A stretch of DNA of 20,234 bases from Euplotes aediculatus (GCA_030463445.1 JAQGFW010003964.1:1-20234), one strand, 5' to 3'. Counted from the first letter of the stretch, positions 1 through 9,419 are shown. The notes: generated by a model not told the origin, from the letters alone. Numbers and translations are program-made.

Positions 1-20
1 TAAATGTTAAGTACGCATGC

Positions 21-2545
21 TTACTTTGAAGACTGCACAATAGCTGCCAGCAGATTCAGCAGGAATGCAGCTGAAATCCAAAACTCGTAGTTGGTAGACT
101 CTCCGAATGCAAACAAGCAACAGTGGATGCAAGTTCGAGCAAGGTCAACATAAGTGTAAATAAATGAATTTGCTGGATCCATTTGCTTTACAAATGTTGG
201 CTTCACCATTTCAAATTTTGTAACAATAAAAACAGCGAGTACGATCATGATTACAATAATATCGAAAACTCCTGAGATTATGTTTTTAGAAATGTTTACC
301 AAGTCAAACATCAGATTAATTAGCAGAAACGGAAAGATCAGGTTTACAAAAGACCAGGCAACATCAAACCTTGTAATATTTAAAGTTGCAATATCCCTAT
401 GTTAATTAAAGCAAATAAGCGTACCGCAAACAACATTTTGTTGACATCAAATTGACCAGGTCTTCAAATCACTTCATTCTTTTTAGCGTAAATTTAAATG
501 TAAAGTTAGCGAGAATTCAAAAGAGAAACAGAATTATTGCTCATTTGTAGTTGGCAAGAGTTGATGTTCAGTAGAAATGCAAGTTCTGCATTTTGGTATC
601 ATGATTATATCAAGCTATCATTTTATTAAATGAGTCCATACTAAGAAACTCGAAACTGAGTTTGAATACTGAAAGTGGTGAAATAAGATTGATTACTGCT
701 TGGCCACAATCTGCTTTTGATAACAAGAATATCATCATTATTTGTATATACTTTATTGGAAGCAAAGATAGTCTTCTGAGCTTCAGTATCATGAGAATAT
801 TGATAAGCAATACTAAAAATATTAATCCTCCAATGTATGAATAAAAATCTCCAGGCATTGGCCTAAAATAATGATATTAGCCAAACTTACATGTAAATGA
901 AATTGTGATATCAAATTCCTGAGCTATCAAGACTATAATCACTAACTCAAAGTTTTCAATCGGATTGATTTGGTCCTGAACATTTTATTCAATCCTTTGA
1001 GGCTCAGGTGTAAACAGCTATATTCAAAAATTATACTTCTTTAATACCATTTTCGAAAAACAAATAAACTAACTTTTTATTTATACGAAGGTTAAGGAAA
1101 TTATTTTGCATTTAAAACCCAATTATACTTACTTATAGAAATTGACAATTCTGAAGTTTGATCTATTACATCAGTTGCCGATAGCATTGATGTAAATGTA
1201 CCAACAAATTTTCCTTTGACAAATAAAAATAAGTTTTCAGAATCATAAGTTAATTTGGTATCTGGATATCGATCAAACACTGAACTTGATACAAAATAGA
1301 AATCATAAATAAGGCCTTCACGATTATCATCAAAAATATTATCTTTCCTAAATAATGTTAAATCAAGAAAACTTACTCATAAACAACAAGCTTATTCTCT
1401 CCTTTCATTAAGCTAATGGGACTCAGTTGTTTTAAAAACACAGGAGGGTACTTGAATTTAATCGTCATATTAAATCTGTTTGAATATGAAATTTTACCGC
1501 ACCCGTCTAGAGCAGAGATCATCACTCAGTATACTCCAATATTCTCCATATCGGTGCCATCAACAAAAATAGTGTTCGAGGACAAGTCGAAGTGCGAAAA
1601 TTTGATCGGCTGCAGACTCGATCATTCAACTAAACTTACGTCTGTTACACTCTCAGCTCCGAGCTCGAGTCTAAACGTCTGAGAGAAATACAATTTGATG
1701 TCGGAAACCGAATTCATCCCAAACAACTTTGAGGTGTCAATGTTCAAGTAGAATGTATTTGTAGTTTGCGCTTCGGTGCTATCAACGAGAACAATACTAA
1801 TTGGCTGTAGCGTTTGATTTTTAGTCAAATTCGATGAATAAGGACACACTGATAGTGTTGTCGGATCTATCAGTTTGATCCATTCACGAACAGGTTCCTT
1901 TAAACTCACAGTAAATGAGTCACCGTCTGGATCTGTGGCTGTTGGTAAGGTCACATTCATTCAATCACACGCTGAGATACTAATATTTTGCAGAGGTTCT
2001 AAGTATTCTGGAGGGTTGCTTGCAAATATGTTGAAAAGCACTGTGAGGTTCTGCCAGTACTGAGGATCTTGATGATATGAGTCTGTGTACTTGATCACTA
2101 CTCTCGTCTGAGTTTTCGCTCCCTGATCTGTCTGCGCAAATAGTATGAAGGTAAAGTTTGACTGATATTTTTGGATGAATGTATCCAGAGTTCCAGAGCT
2201 TGCAATGCTTACAAAAATATTGTCTTGTTCATCATCTGAGAAACTGAAGGTAAAATTTTTCAGTTCATTAATAATTATAAACTCATTTTGACTATAATTA
2301 GCAACTGTTGGCATCGAATTTGTAAACTCAAATGTAAGTATTTTCGAATCTGACATTAATCCTGTGTAGTCAGTAATTTGAAGAGGAACTATAAATTATT
2401 GTTTTAAATAATAAAGGAAATATGAAATTTGCATCACTAAATTGTAATATCAAATACCTTGGATGATCGACTGCATTTGAACTTGAAATACTCCAACAGT
2501 TAAAATTTTATTCATTAAAATTTTAAATATGCTGATTTTTGATTT
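21..2545 (-). CDS. CADG/furin-like multi-helix surface protein, 3' part
   Basis: Carboxy-terminal ~757 residues of a large membrane protein, not recognised by name. Exons in order: 2545-2458, 2388-1377, 1347-1133, 1068-1048, 1017-891, 862-425, 396-25; every join keeps phase. Introns are GT-AG: 69, 29, 64, 30, 28 and 28 nt. Residues about 30-440 are cadherin-like beta domains: typical linkers 'NPPEYLEPLQNISIS' and 'YPPVFLKQLSPIS', and the acidic motif 'TATDPDGDSFTVSL'. Residues about 446-485 form one furin-like cysteine-rich repeat with 'CSGPNQSDCKLC'. The rest holds about six or seven hydrophobic helices, beginning 'GGLIFLVLLINILMILKL'. About ten in-frame TGA codons must be read as cysteine. 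N-x-S/T sites are common in the ectodomain. The last exon either stops at TAA (21-23) or ends at a GTAAGC donor (24 down) and continues outside the window. The first exon lacks a signal peptide, so the true start lies upstream. The role is inferred as adhesion or receptor; ligand unknown. Confidence 0.85.
891..1017 (-). CDS. Furin-like cysteine-rich exon
   Basis: Exon of the CADG-type gene; 127 nt, phase 1 in and phase 2 out. It encodes 'YTCASKDCIKCSGPNQSDC' followed by 'KLCVSDYSLDSSGICY'. The spacing C-x4-C-x2-C-x7-C-x2-C with CSGP is that of furin/growth-factor-receptor cysteine repeats. Of its seven cysteines, five are TGA codons. This exon fixes the genetic code of the window: tryptophan at these places would destroy the motif. 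Confidence 0.9.
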
Positions 2546-4242
2546 CTATATTATTATATATAACCTTCAAAAGAAATAGAAAATTATTCTTAAAATTCAG
2601 ATATAAATAATTTAATTTGTTTTATCAAAAATAATTTTTTGCAGAAATTCTTGAAATATTTTAAATAGTTTTTAGGATAATAATTTTAATATTTTATTGA
2701 ATATCTTAAATTTTTATTTATTATTTTTAATTTATATGAAAAAGTTCGATAAATGTAAAATAATTACAATCTGAAAAATAAAAATGTGATTTTTTTAAAA
2801 CTGCAAAAAAAAATCTACGAAATTGCTTAATTTTTTCAACTTTTGAATTTTCAATAAAGCTTTAATTTGTTGTCTATTTTAATTAAGTAACTAAAATACT
2901 TTTTAATTCATCCAGCATTTGTCTCCATATATTTTTAGTTAAGATACTAAGTATATAAAAAGTATAATCTATGTATAAATTTTCTTCACACTAATGTAAA
3001 TATGCATAAAATTACTAAATGCAAATTAAAATGTCCTGTAAAGCATTGTGTCTTAGTTCAGGATTTTAATAATTAAGAAAATGTAGCAAGCCTAAAATGT
3101 ATCCAAAAGAATAAGCATAGATCTCATCTTTACTAAATTTTAATTAAATTCATCAGTAAGTTAAAATAATGATAGTTTAGTTAAATATACTAGCATTCAT
3201 ATTACTTATTAATATTTAGACATTTCATTTTTCATTAATTTAAATAATTTATATTCGTCTCCAAATCTCCATCCAAGTCAATAAAATAATAAAATCAAAT
3301 TTAAAACAAAAAAATATGATTCCTATAAATGATGAAAACATTAGAAATTGGAATATTCATTTAAAGTAATTAAAAATAAATATAGCCTAGAAATCAATAA
3401 AAGACATTGAAGTTGTCTAAATAGTTTTCAAAATTTAATCCTTTAGATAATAACTGATATAGAAGTGGGGAACTACTATTGATTTGTCAAATAAAATAAT
3501 TTAAATGGATGAATATAAGTATAAATCTTAATGATGCATTTCTTTCTCGAATCAATTTCATTTACAATTACTACTTCAATTGCAAAAGCAGCAATACAGT
3601 AAGTTTAAGTTATTTTAAAAGCAGCTACAATCTTTCTCATATAGTTATTAAATCAAAGCAATAAAACTCGCAAATTAAAGTTGCATTAAAACATTTAAAC
3701 ATAGCAACCATAATTAATTTTAAATAAAAATATAAGGAAATGCATAAATATTGAAAATTGAAACTATAACGGGTGGTTTGTCTGCTGAATATGCTTAAAC
3801 TATTCGTTGAATGAATTATATTTTTGTGTTAAAACTCTCTTTTATTGAATAATAATCCTTGCTAAATCAGCTTGAGATGGCTAGTAAATCAGACTATCAC
3901 CAAATATTGTAAAACATTAAATTATTCATTTTTTAAGTTTGCAAAATTTGTGTGGATCTAGCTATTTTAATAATTCATTATTCGATGATCCACTTTAAAA
4001 TTCAGAAATCTTAACAAGCAAAAATAAAACAAAAATGTTATAGCGCTTTAAAAATCTACTTTATAGTCGATGATTTATACAATTTATTATAAAAATGGAG
4101 ATAAAATCATTAATTTGAAATTAATTAAAAAAATTTTGAATATTAAAAAAGTTGTACTTTGATGTGCTGACTGTCTTTTCAGATTTTCTAAATATTAAAA
4201 TTTGTATTGAATCTGATCCTTTCTCCTCAGATTTCTTCTAGA

Positions 4243-4318
4243 CCTAAATCTGCTCCAGATCGGAACAACGCAAGTTTAGAAAAGAACTAGCCTTGACCTT
4301 TTGGTATGCAGATTTAGG
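4243..4318. repeat. 11-bp inverted repeat
   Basis: CCTAAATCTGC (4243-4253) and GCAGATTTAGG (4308-4318) are perfect reverse complements with a 54-base loop, inside an island of raised G+C. It could fold in RNA or mark the ends of a small element; no further terminal repeats seen. Confidence 0.6.
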
Positions 4319-4324
4319 CTCGGT
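4244..4324 (-). CDS. Exon-like island, unplaced
   Basis: A higher-G+C island. Minus-strand frame after a TAA reads 'TEPKSAYQKVKASSFLNL' then 'RCSDLEQI' and stops. Other frames are open too, so coding is uncertain. It overlaps an 11-bp inverted repeat (4243-4253 / 4308-4318) and shares the string CATACCAAAA with the island at 11.75 kb in the same relative frame (AYQK versus SYQN). No splice sites were assigned. Confidence 0.25.
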   Translation of the reverse strand, partial: TEPKSAYQKVKASSFLNLRCSDLEQI

Positions 4325-4673
4325 TTATTTTTCTTCAAACTAGCGAGAATTTTGTTTAGACAAGATTCTTGGCCAAAAAGAAACCAGAAATGACAGCAAA
4401 TAAATAAGCAGATTAAATATAAGATAAATTAATTTAATTACATTTAGTGCTGTATTTTGGAATTTAAAGACTTATAATTTGCTGAAAAAAATATCGCACA
4501 AAAGCATAGCAAACAATTGTATTGTTCCAATTTTAACTTAAATAATTTTAAAAGGTTTGTAACGAGATGCAAACATAATAAAATTGTAAATACGACAAAT
4601 CGCTTAAATATGCTTTTATTTACAAAATACTTTAGTATCACAAAACAAACTCATATATGTCTTGATTGCTTAC

Positions 4674-4753
4674 CATATTTGTGTTGAAGATAAATATCCA
4701 CTCTGGTTGTGTTCAGTTTACATTAAATTGTGTATCGACCGTGCAAATTGATA
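4674..4753 (-). CDS. Internal exon, cadherin-like ectodomain
   Basis: 80 nt between an ATCTATAG acceptor (4754-4755) and a GTAAGC donor (4673-4672). It encodes 'SICTVDTQFNVNCTQPEW' then 'IFIFNTNM', with one TGA read as cysteine. 'P-E-W-I-F-I-F' matches the strand of the cadherin-like domain also seen as 'REWIKLI' in the exon at 1377-2388. It ends in phase 0 and so can join the exon that starts at 2545. It is probably the next upstream exon of the CADG-type gene. Confidence 0.6.
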
Positions 4754-4989
4754 CTATAGATAAGAGTTAAATAAATTCGTTAGCTTTGCTATACTATACA
4801 AGTCTGTATTCAACACTCATATATGATTTAGTAATAAAAATTGACTAGTATTTATTATAAACTCACACTTTATTATTTTAATAAATAGTTTTTAAATATC
4901 GAATTAAATATTTTAATTTAGAGCAAAATAAAGGAACAATTAATATCAACCATTAATAAATTGATATTCGTTACTTCCTCTTGACCTAC

Positions 4990-5053
4990 TAGAGACAGGT
5001 TTTAGGCAAAAAATCAAAGGCTATTTCATTACAGGGACAGGAGAAATTAATTG
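4990..5053 (-). CDS. Internal exon, cysteine-rich ectodomain piece
   Basis: 64 nt after a TTTTAG acceptor (5054-5055), ending at a GTAGGT donor (4989-4988). It encodes 'INFSCPCNEIAFDFLPKTCL'. Its G+C is well above the flanks. It is likely another upstream exon of the CADG-type gene, though its phase 2 end does not fit the phase 1 needed by the exon at 4674-4753, so an alternative donor or a missing exon lies between. Confidence 0.45.
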
Positions 5054-5077
5054 CTAAAACTGAACAAAATATATAAC

Positions 5078-5136
5078 GAACAGTTCGTGGATGTAGTTAC
5101 AGAACAGTTCATATAAGTCTCAATTTTTTTTAATTT
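5078..5136 (-). CDS. Exon-like stretch with two N-C-S sites
   Basis: A minus-strand frame reads 'ETYMNCSVTTSTNCS'. GAACAGTTC occurs twice (5079-5087, 5102-5110), each giving Asn-Cys-Ser, a sequon for N-glycosylation. It lies just upstream of the exon at 4990-5053, with a possible GTTATA...TTTTAG intron between, but the phases do not match cleanly. Confidence 0.3.
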
Positions 5137-6241
5137 AGCTTTAAACATTATATTCAATCTTAATGAAATTATTTGATATTTCTACATTAATTGCTTTCTC
5201 TTAGATGATAGTATCAATTATAAAATTACAGTAATCGTAATTAGAGCAGCCAATAGTTCAAATATAGCTTCAAAAAATAAAATTCAAAAATAATTTTATA
5301 TTGCAAATTGACTGAATAAATTATTGGCTTATTTTCAAGCAGCTTAAAGTAGTTAATCAAATAAACGATCCTAAAAAAATTAGAAAAAAACTAAATTGTT
5401 TGTTGATAACCTTAGAAGTACTATATAGGAAAATATCTTACTTTTTGATCTAGCAGAAATGCATATAAAGCAAGCATAAGATTTTAAGATAGATTAAAAT
5501 GGAATATTATTTTATAGATTTATCATTATTTCTTAAGTAAATCTTGTTAATCAAGAACTACTTCAATAAGCAATAGCACTGTATTTGTTAATTTGGCGAA
5601 TCTTTTTAAATTTTAACAACACTAATAGACAGCAGTAATGGCATTGAAATAAATCATAAGTTTTTGCAGTTTTCATTTGATAATAAAATATCAGTTCAAA
5701 TTAGAAACTAATACTTTCTTTTATATCAAAATACATTTTTATTTTATAATTTATTGCTACAATTCTTACATATAAACAATATAAAAAATCGAGGTTCAAT
5801 AGTATTTCTTGCTCTTGTCTGAGTATGTGGAAATAATTAATTATGGCTACAAAAAATAATGGAGAATAGTGAGAACTTATTTTAATTATTTTCCTATCTA
5901 AATGTAATTCCTTTTGAATTGAATAATGAATAATTTTTTTATTAAAAAATTTACTTTAAGTTGAGAAAAATTAAAGAATTTTATCTATTTCTTTTTGCTT
6001 TGTGATATCAAGATTAGTTTATTAAACTGAGAATCATATAAAGTAAATAATCAACAAACAATGCAATAAAAATAGGTAAATTTAATTTACATATTGATAA
6101 ATAAACTAATTAAAATAATATTAAATTATAAAAAAAAATATATTTAGATTTCAAATTTTTTTAATAAAAATTTTTACTACTCTGCTAAAATTTTTTTATC
6201 CTTATAATATTGAACAAATTTATTTGCTAACTTGAACATTT
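5137..6241. other. A+T-rich region with short exon-like islands
   Basis: No gene model is secure here. Minus-strand islands: 5774-5845, frame 'STYSDKSKKYYCTSIFYI' ending at a GTAAGA donor; 5540-5620, frame 'IRQINKYSAIAYCSSSCL' with two TGA codons; 5236-5270, 'FEAIFELLAALITIT' ending at GTAATT. A methionine start with a hydrophobic run (MPLLLSIS) sits near 5640. These may be 5' exons of the CADG-type gene, whose start should lie in this region. 5880-6240 is almost pure A/T and shows nothing. Confidence 0.3.
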
Positions 6242-6319
6242 TTATAAATTTATTTTCATGTAATTAAAGTCGTGTGAGCACAAATGAGCAATAAAGTTCA
6301 AATATTCTTCAAGGAAGAT
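6242..6319 (-). CDS. Possible last exon, cytoplasmic tail
   Basis: 26 codons after an ATTTTCAG acceptor (6320-6321): 'IFLEEYLNFIAHLCSHDF' then 'NYMKINL' and TAA (6242-6244). It stands out from pure A/T on both sides. It lies 90 bases downstream of the membrane segment of the neighbouring gene and could be its tail, but no phase-matched donor was found in that exon. Confidence 0.35.
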   Translation of the reverse strand: MFLEEYLNFIAHLCSHDFNYMKINL

Positions 6320-6409
6320 CTGAAAATTAAAATAAAGCTTAAAACTAACAAAGAATAATCAGGCAAATACTTAATTAACTTTTAAAATTCTTATTAGATG
6401 ATCAACGAA

Positions 6410-6596
6410 CTAACCCAATAAAATTATTATAATATTAAAAATAATGGTCCTCTTCGGGATGGAACCAACAATGGCAATAATGAAGATAATGATGACGATG
6501 ACGACGATACCAATAATGATTGGACTCTTTTCTCCACAAAGTTGATGAATAAGCACGATGGTCACGCGTAATGGAATTTGTCATATTTCAAAAGGC
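6410..6596 (-). CDS. Membrane-anchor exon of surface protein
   Basis: After an AAATATAG acceptor (6597-6598) the frame reads 'FEICQIPLRVTIVLIHQLCG' and then a single hydrophobic helix, 'PIIIGIVVIVIIIFIIAIVG' (about 6464-6523), followed by the basic stop-transfer SIPKR. It ends at TAG 6410-6412. One TGA is read as cysteine. This is the pattern of a type I membrane protein. It should be the carboxy end of the gene whose ectodomain exons lie at 6640-8256, but the join to the preceding exon is out of phase as read. Confidence 0.6.
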
Positions 6597-6639
6597 CTAT
6601 ATTTTTCTGTTATAAAGCAAAATATTTAGATTAGAAGAC

Positions 6640-6814
6640 TTAAAGATTGCATCAAGTATCGCCTTTATCATTGACCATGAAAAAGACGTTTTGATAAGCT
6701 TGATCTCTGCCGATAATGGATAGATCGTCTCCTAAGGCATAGATGGGGCTATTAAAATTTGGAATATTTTCAGTCAAGTTAAATGCAAAGTACATATTGA
6801 ATGCATTCTTATAT
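6640..6814 (-). CDS. Ectodomain exon with GRD/VFFM motif
   Basis: Frame reads 'YKNAFNMYFAFNLTENIPNF' then 'NSPIYALGDDLSIIGRDQAY' and 'QNVFFMVNDKGDT'. The acceptor is one of several AG sites between 6808 and 6822. It reaches TAA at 6640-6642, while the next coding frame (6596 down) needs a phase-2 join. Beta-strand-rich, with one N-glycosylation sequon. 'GRDQAYQNVFFM' resembles 'GRDSTHTVFFM' in the island at 18.4 kb, which suggests a repeated module, perhaps a beta-propeller blade; that fold is a guess. Confidence 0.6.
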
Positions 6815-6822
6815 CTGTAACT

Positions 6823-7009
6823 GTAATTTGTTTATAAGTTAAGAAAACATACCTTTAATTTCAATTTATTATATACGAATATTCATTCTTTATTTTGGTA
6901 TTTATTTTAATCATTAAAAACTAACAAATTATAGACAATCTCTATTTTACATCAAATGTTGTGACTCAATTTTGAATTTAATCAACATAGATTTTGCACA
7001 GTTATTTAC
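6823..7009 (-). other. Unresolved stretch between ectodomain exons
   Basis: The exon ending at 7010 is followed either by a GTAAAT donor or by continued reading to AAA-TAA (7007-7002). Beyond that, a +1 frame reads 'NCAKSMLIKFKIESQHLM' to a GTAAAA donor near 6952. A second open piece around 6860-6925 ends at a GTATGT donor (6852 down). The two alternatives cannot be separated by eye. Confidence 0.35.
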
Positions 7010-8256
7010 TATCAAATTTTGAATTTCTTCAATGAGAATATGGAGTGAATTCAAAGCTCTGATTCATGTAATTACTACTACTTCCTATAAATATGTGTTA
7101 GTCTCCAAAAATAGGCACCTACCAATTTTAATTTTGTAATCTGTAGAGTCGAGCACAAACTCAGGCATATCGTATTTACATTGCCCAACAAAATATGGAT
7201 TTATTGATGGCCATATTTCGTCTATAGATTAATCCTAAAAGTACCGTTTAAGTCTATTTCGGTATAATTAATAGAGTCAGAAGTATTTGCGAAGGGATTG
7301 TAATTGGTTACATTGACTTGTATTGTGATATTTGAAACATCAAACTTTTCTATATCACTCAATATATATGCAAGCAAAGCTCCAATTATTAATTTTGACA
7401 AATTTATCAAACTTCTTACTGTTTAGATTTGTAATCACATTGATAGATTTATTGAAAATTGAAGGATCGATGATCTGGCCTTCGATCATTGGATAACATG
7501 AGCCTAATATTAATATTAAATCAAAACTTGAGATATTATGTTTGCACATATTTTCAAGTAATGAAAAATAAAGTATTTTGGCTTAAGACACATTAAATTA
7601 TTTAAATAAAAAATATACTAAATGATACTTTAAGCATTTGCAAATTGCTGCATTAAGAATATGAAATTAAAATAAAGCATACTCGATATATTTAGATTAT
7701 AACCTACCTAAGTTTGAGATATTAAAAGATAGCTTATCATTAAAGATAACTGAGAAAAAATTTGAGCTATCTTCAATAATTGCTGCGCCTCCAAAAACTT
7801 TGACATATCAGGAAGGATCTGAACTTCAGTCTGAGGAATTTGAGGGATTTCTTATCATTAGGTTAGACCCGTATATTTTAATGTGATCTTGAGAGTAGTT
7901 TCTTCCATAGATATTGTAGTATTCAACATTAAATGAATCCAGTCCGAAATCATAAAACATTACGTAGTTTGAGTACAAGAAAAACATTCTAACATATTTC
8001 TTGTCGTTTTCAAATGGATAGAGTGCTACAAATTTGAACTTGTTTGTTTTTCTGATCATTAGTTTAATTTCAAAATTGGATTTCGAAACTTTATGCTGTT
8101 AAAAACTGAATACTTACAGAAGACCAAGACAGTAATCGAGGGTATTGCATTGTTTGTAACATCCATTACGAAATATTCATCGTTTAAAGGAACCATTTTA
8201 TCTATACAGTCAATTGAAGTTATATTCATAATTTCCAATATCAAGCAAAATGTTTT
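7010..8256 (-). CDS. Secreted/surface protein ectodomain, six-exon chain
   Basis: Exons 8256-8118, 8088-7708, 7503-7420, 7379-7245, 7221-7123, 7084-7010; all five joins keep phase. Introns 29, 204, 40, 23 and 38 nt, all GT-AG. The ~304-residue product is rich in beta-type sequence and sequons: 'VPLNDEYFVMDVTNNAIPSI', 'YVRMFFLYSNYVMFYDFGLD', 'YVKVFGGAAIIEDSSNFF', 'IWPSINPYFVGQCKYDMPEF'. Two TGA codons near 7790-7820 and one in the last exon read as cysteine. No family recognised. The amino end is not found: the first exon follows a TTTAG acceptor (8257-8258). The 204-nt intron is far longer than the rest and contains an ATG (7549-7547) with a hydrophobic stretch in the same frame as the next exon, so the downstream exons could instead start a separate gene. 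After 7010 the path is unclear (GTAAAT donor or AAA-TAA). Confidence 0.7.
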
Positions 8257-8770
8257 CTAAATTTGATTTCAAAAAGAATTAAACTTGAGATTAATATATT
8301 TATAAATCAATTAATTTTTATTATTGTTATCATTTCTCATGATGAGAATACTTTAAAATTATTAGAGTTTACTTTTAAAATTAAATTTGAAATAAAATAA
8401 GAAAAAATATATTAAAAACTGTTTCACAATTTAAAGTTGATTAATTGGTTTTGAGATTAGCTTTATAAAGAAAATCAGAAATACATATAATTATACATCT
8501 AAAGTAAAAGCTTCCTTAAAATTCTAATTTCCCATAAAATAAATATTTTGTAAAATTTTATATTTTGTTATTAAAAAATTTATTGTCCAAAAAAATTAAA
8601 ATGCATATTTTACATTTTCGAATTTCAAATGATGATGTTCAATAAAAAATTACTATATTATAAGAACATGTTCTAAATATATTATTTTTCTTTCCATTAA
8701 AACTATCTTGATTTTAAAGTGAAAAGTATCTCTTAAATTAACTATTAATAAAAATCTGTGAAATTTAATC
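8257..8770. other. A+T-rich spacer
   Basis: Nearly pure A/T. Two small palindromes occur: TTCTCATGATGAGAA (8334-8348) and AGAACATGTTCT (8663-8674). No coding island seen. Confidence 0.4.
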
Positions 8771-8773
8771 AGT

Positions 8774-8950
8774 ATGCAAAACGAAGCTGAATATGATAAT
8801 CAATTCCGTAATCTTAAATGCAGTTTTGGTTTGTATGTTAAACGGCTTAAACAGAATTTATTGTGTCAAGTTTTAAAATGAATAGTAGTTTCTCTAATAC
8901 TTCTTTATTTTTTCTTTAATCAATGCGAATTTTTATCCTTTCTTGTTTAA
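8774..8950 (+). CDS. Small plus-strand ORF, 58 residues, doubtful
   Basis: With TGA as cysteine, an ATG-started frame runs to TAA: 'MQNEAEYDNQFRNLKCSFGL', then 'YVKRLKQNLLCQVLKC' and a hydrophobic helix 'IVVSLILLYFFFNQCEFLSF'. It would be a tail-anchored or single-helix membrane peptide. A minus-strand frame over part of the same island ('KPFNIQTKTAFKITELIIIF') is also open and fits the strand of the neighbours, so the choice is uncertain. Confidence 0.25.
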
Positions 8951-9233
8951 AATATAAAGCAGTTCTTAAGAATTAAAATTGTAGATGGCTGTCTATCAAT
9001 ATTATCATAAAATTTAATCACTAAATTTTTAAGTATCATATCACTAATTTTTTCAATGAAATTTATTCAGGCTTCTGAACAATTAAAATAAAGATCGACA
9101 AAAGAAAATTCATAAAATTTTAATAAGGAATTAAATAAATCTAAAAATAGAGGTTAGTTGTCAAAATATAAATTATTTTGATTTGTCTTTGTCCGGATTT
9201 AGATTTTTCTATATTTTCGAATTCTTATTTACT

Positions 9234-9371
9234 ATGGATAAGGAGTTATGTTATGGCTTAGCTCAGAAGTTTATTAGCGATTCATTCAAACACTTTCGTT
9301 GCATCTGCTTTTTTAATTGTGAAGCACATGTTTGTTTGCATAATTTTGCACAGCAACTAATTTTACAATAA
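9234..9371 (+). CDS. Small plus-strand ORF, 45 residues, doubtful
   Basis: ATG to TAA without any TGA: 'MDKELCYGLAQKFISDSFKH' then 'FRCICFFNCEAHVCLHNF'. Two minus-strand frames cover the same island: 'HFDNDFIVKLVAVQNYANKH', and a cysteine-rich frame with 'SCCAKLCKQTCASQ'. The island is likely coding on some frame, but the sequence alone does not say which. Confidence 0.25.
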   Translation: MDKELCYGLAQKFISDSFKHFRCICFFNCEAHVCLHNFAQQLILQ

Positions 9372-9419
9372 AGTCATTGTCAAAATGAAATTTTTCTAAT
9401 AAATATGCTAACAATCCTA

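Larger units (their letters stand above)
2546..4673. other. 2.1-kb A+T-rich gap inside the gene
   Basis: The stretch starts with a GTAAGC donor (minus, 4673) after the exon 4674-4753 and ends with an ATATAG acceptor before the exon starting 2545. Joining across it keeps phase 0 and continues the cadherin-like fold. It could be a giant intron or germline-limited DNA. It is mostly near-homopolymeric A/T. Small islands of higher G+C lie at 3245-3285, 3760-3800 (minus frame 'SADKPPVIVSIF') and 4150-4390; none is joined with confidence. A minus-strand frame open from 4641 to 4444 has A+T-driven codons and is of a length expected by chance here. Confidence 0.5.

Noticed and set aside
1416-2063. Plus-strand ORFs at 1416-1682 and 1875-2063
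   Set aside because: Both lie antisense to the secure 1,012-nt cadherin-like exon (1377-2388).
4444-4641. 65-codon minus-strand ORF as a membrane protein
   Set aside because: It starts at GTG, uses A+T-driven codons, lies inside an intron-like gap, and its length is expected by chance in DNA of this composition.
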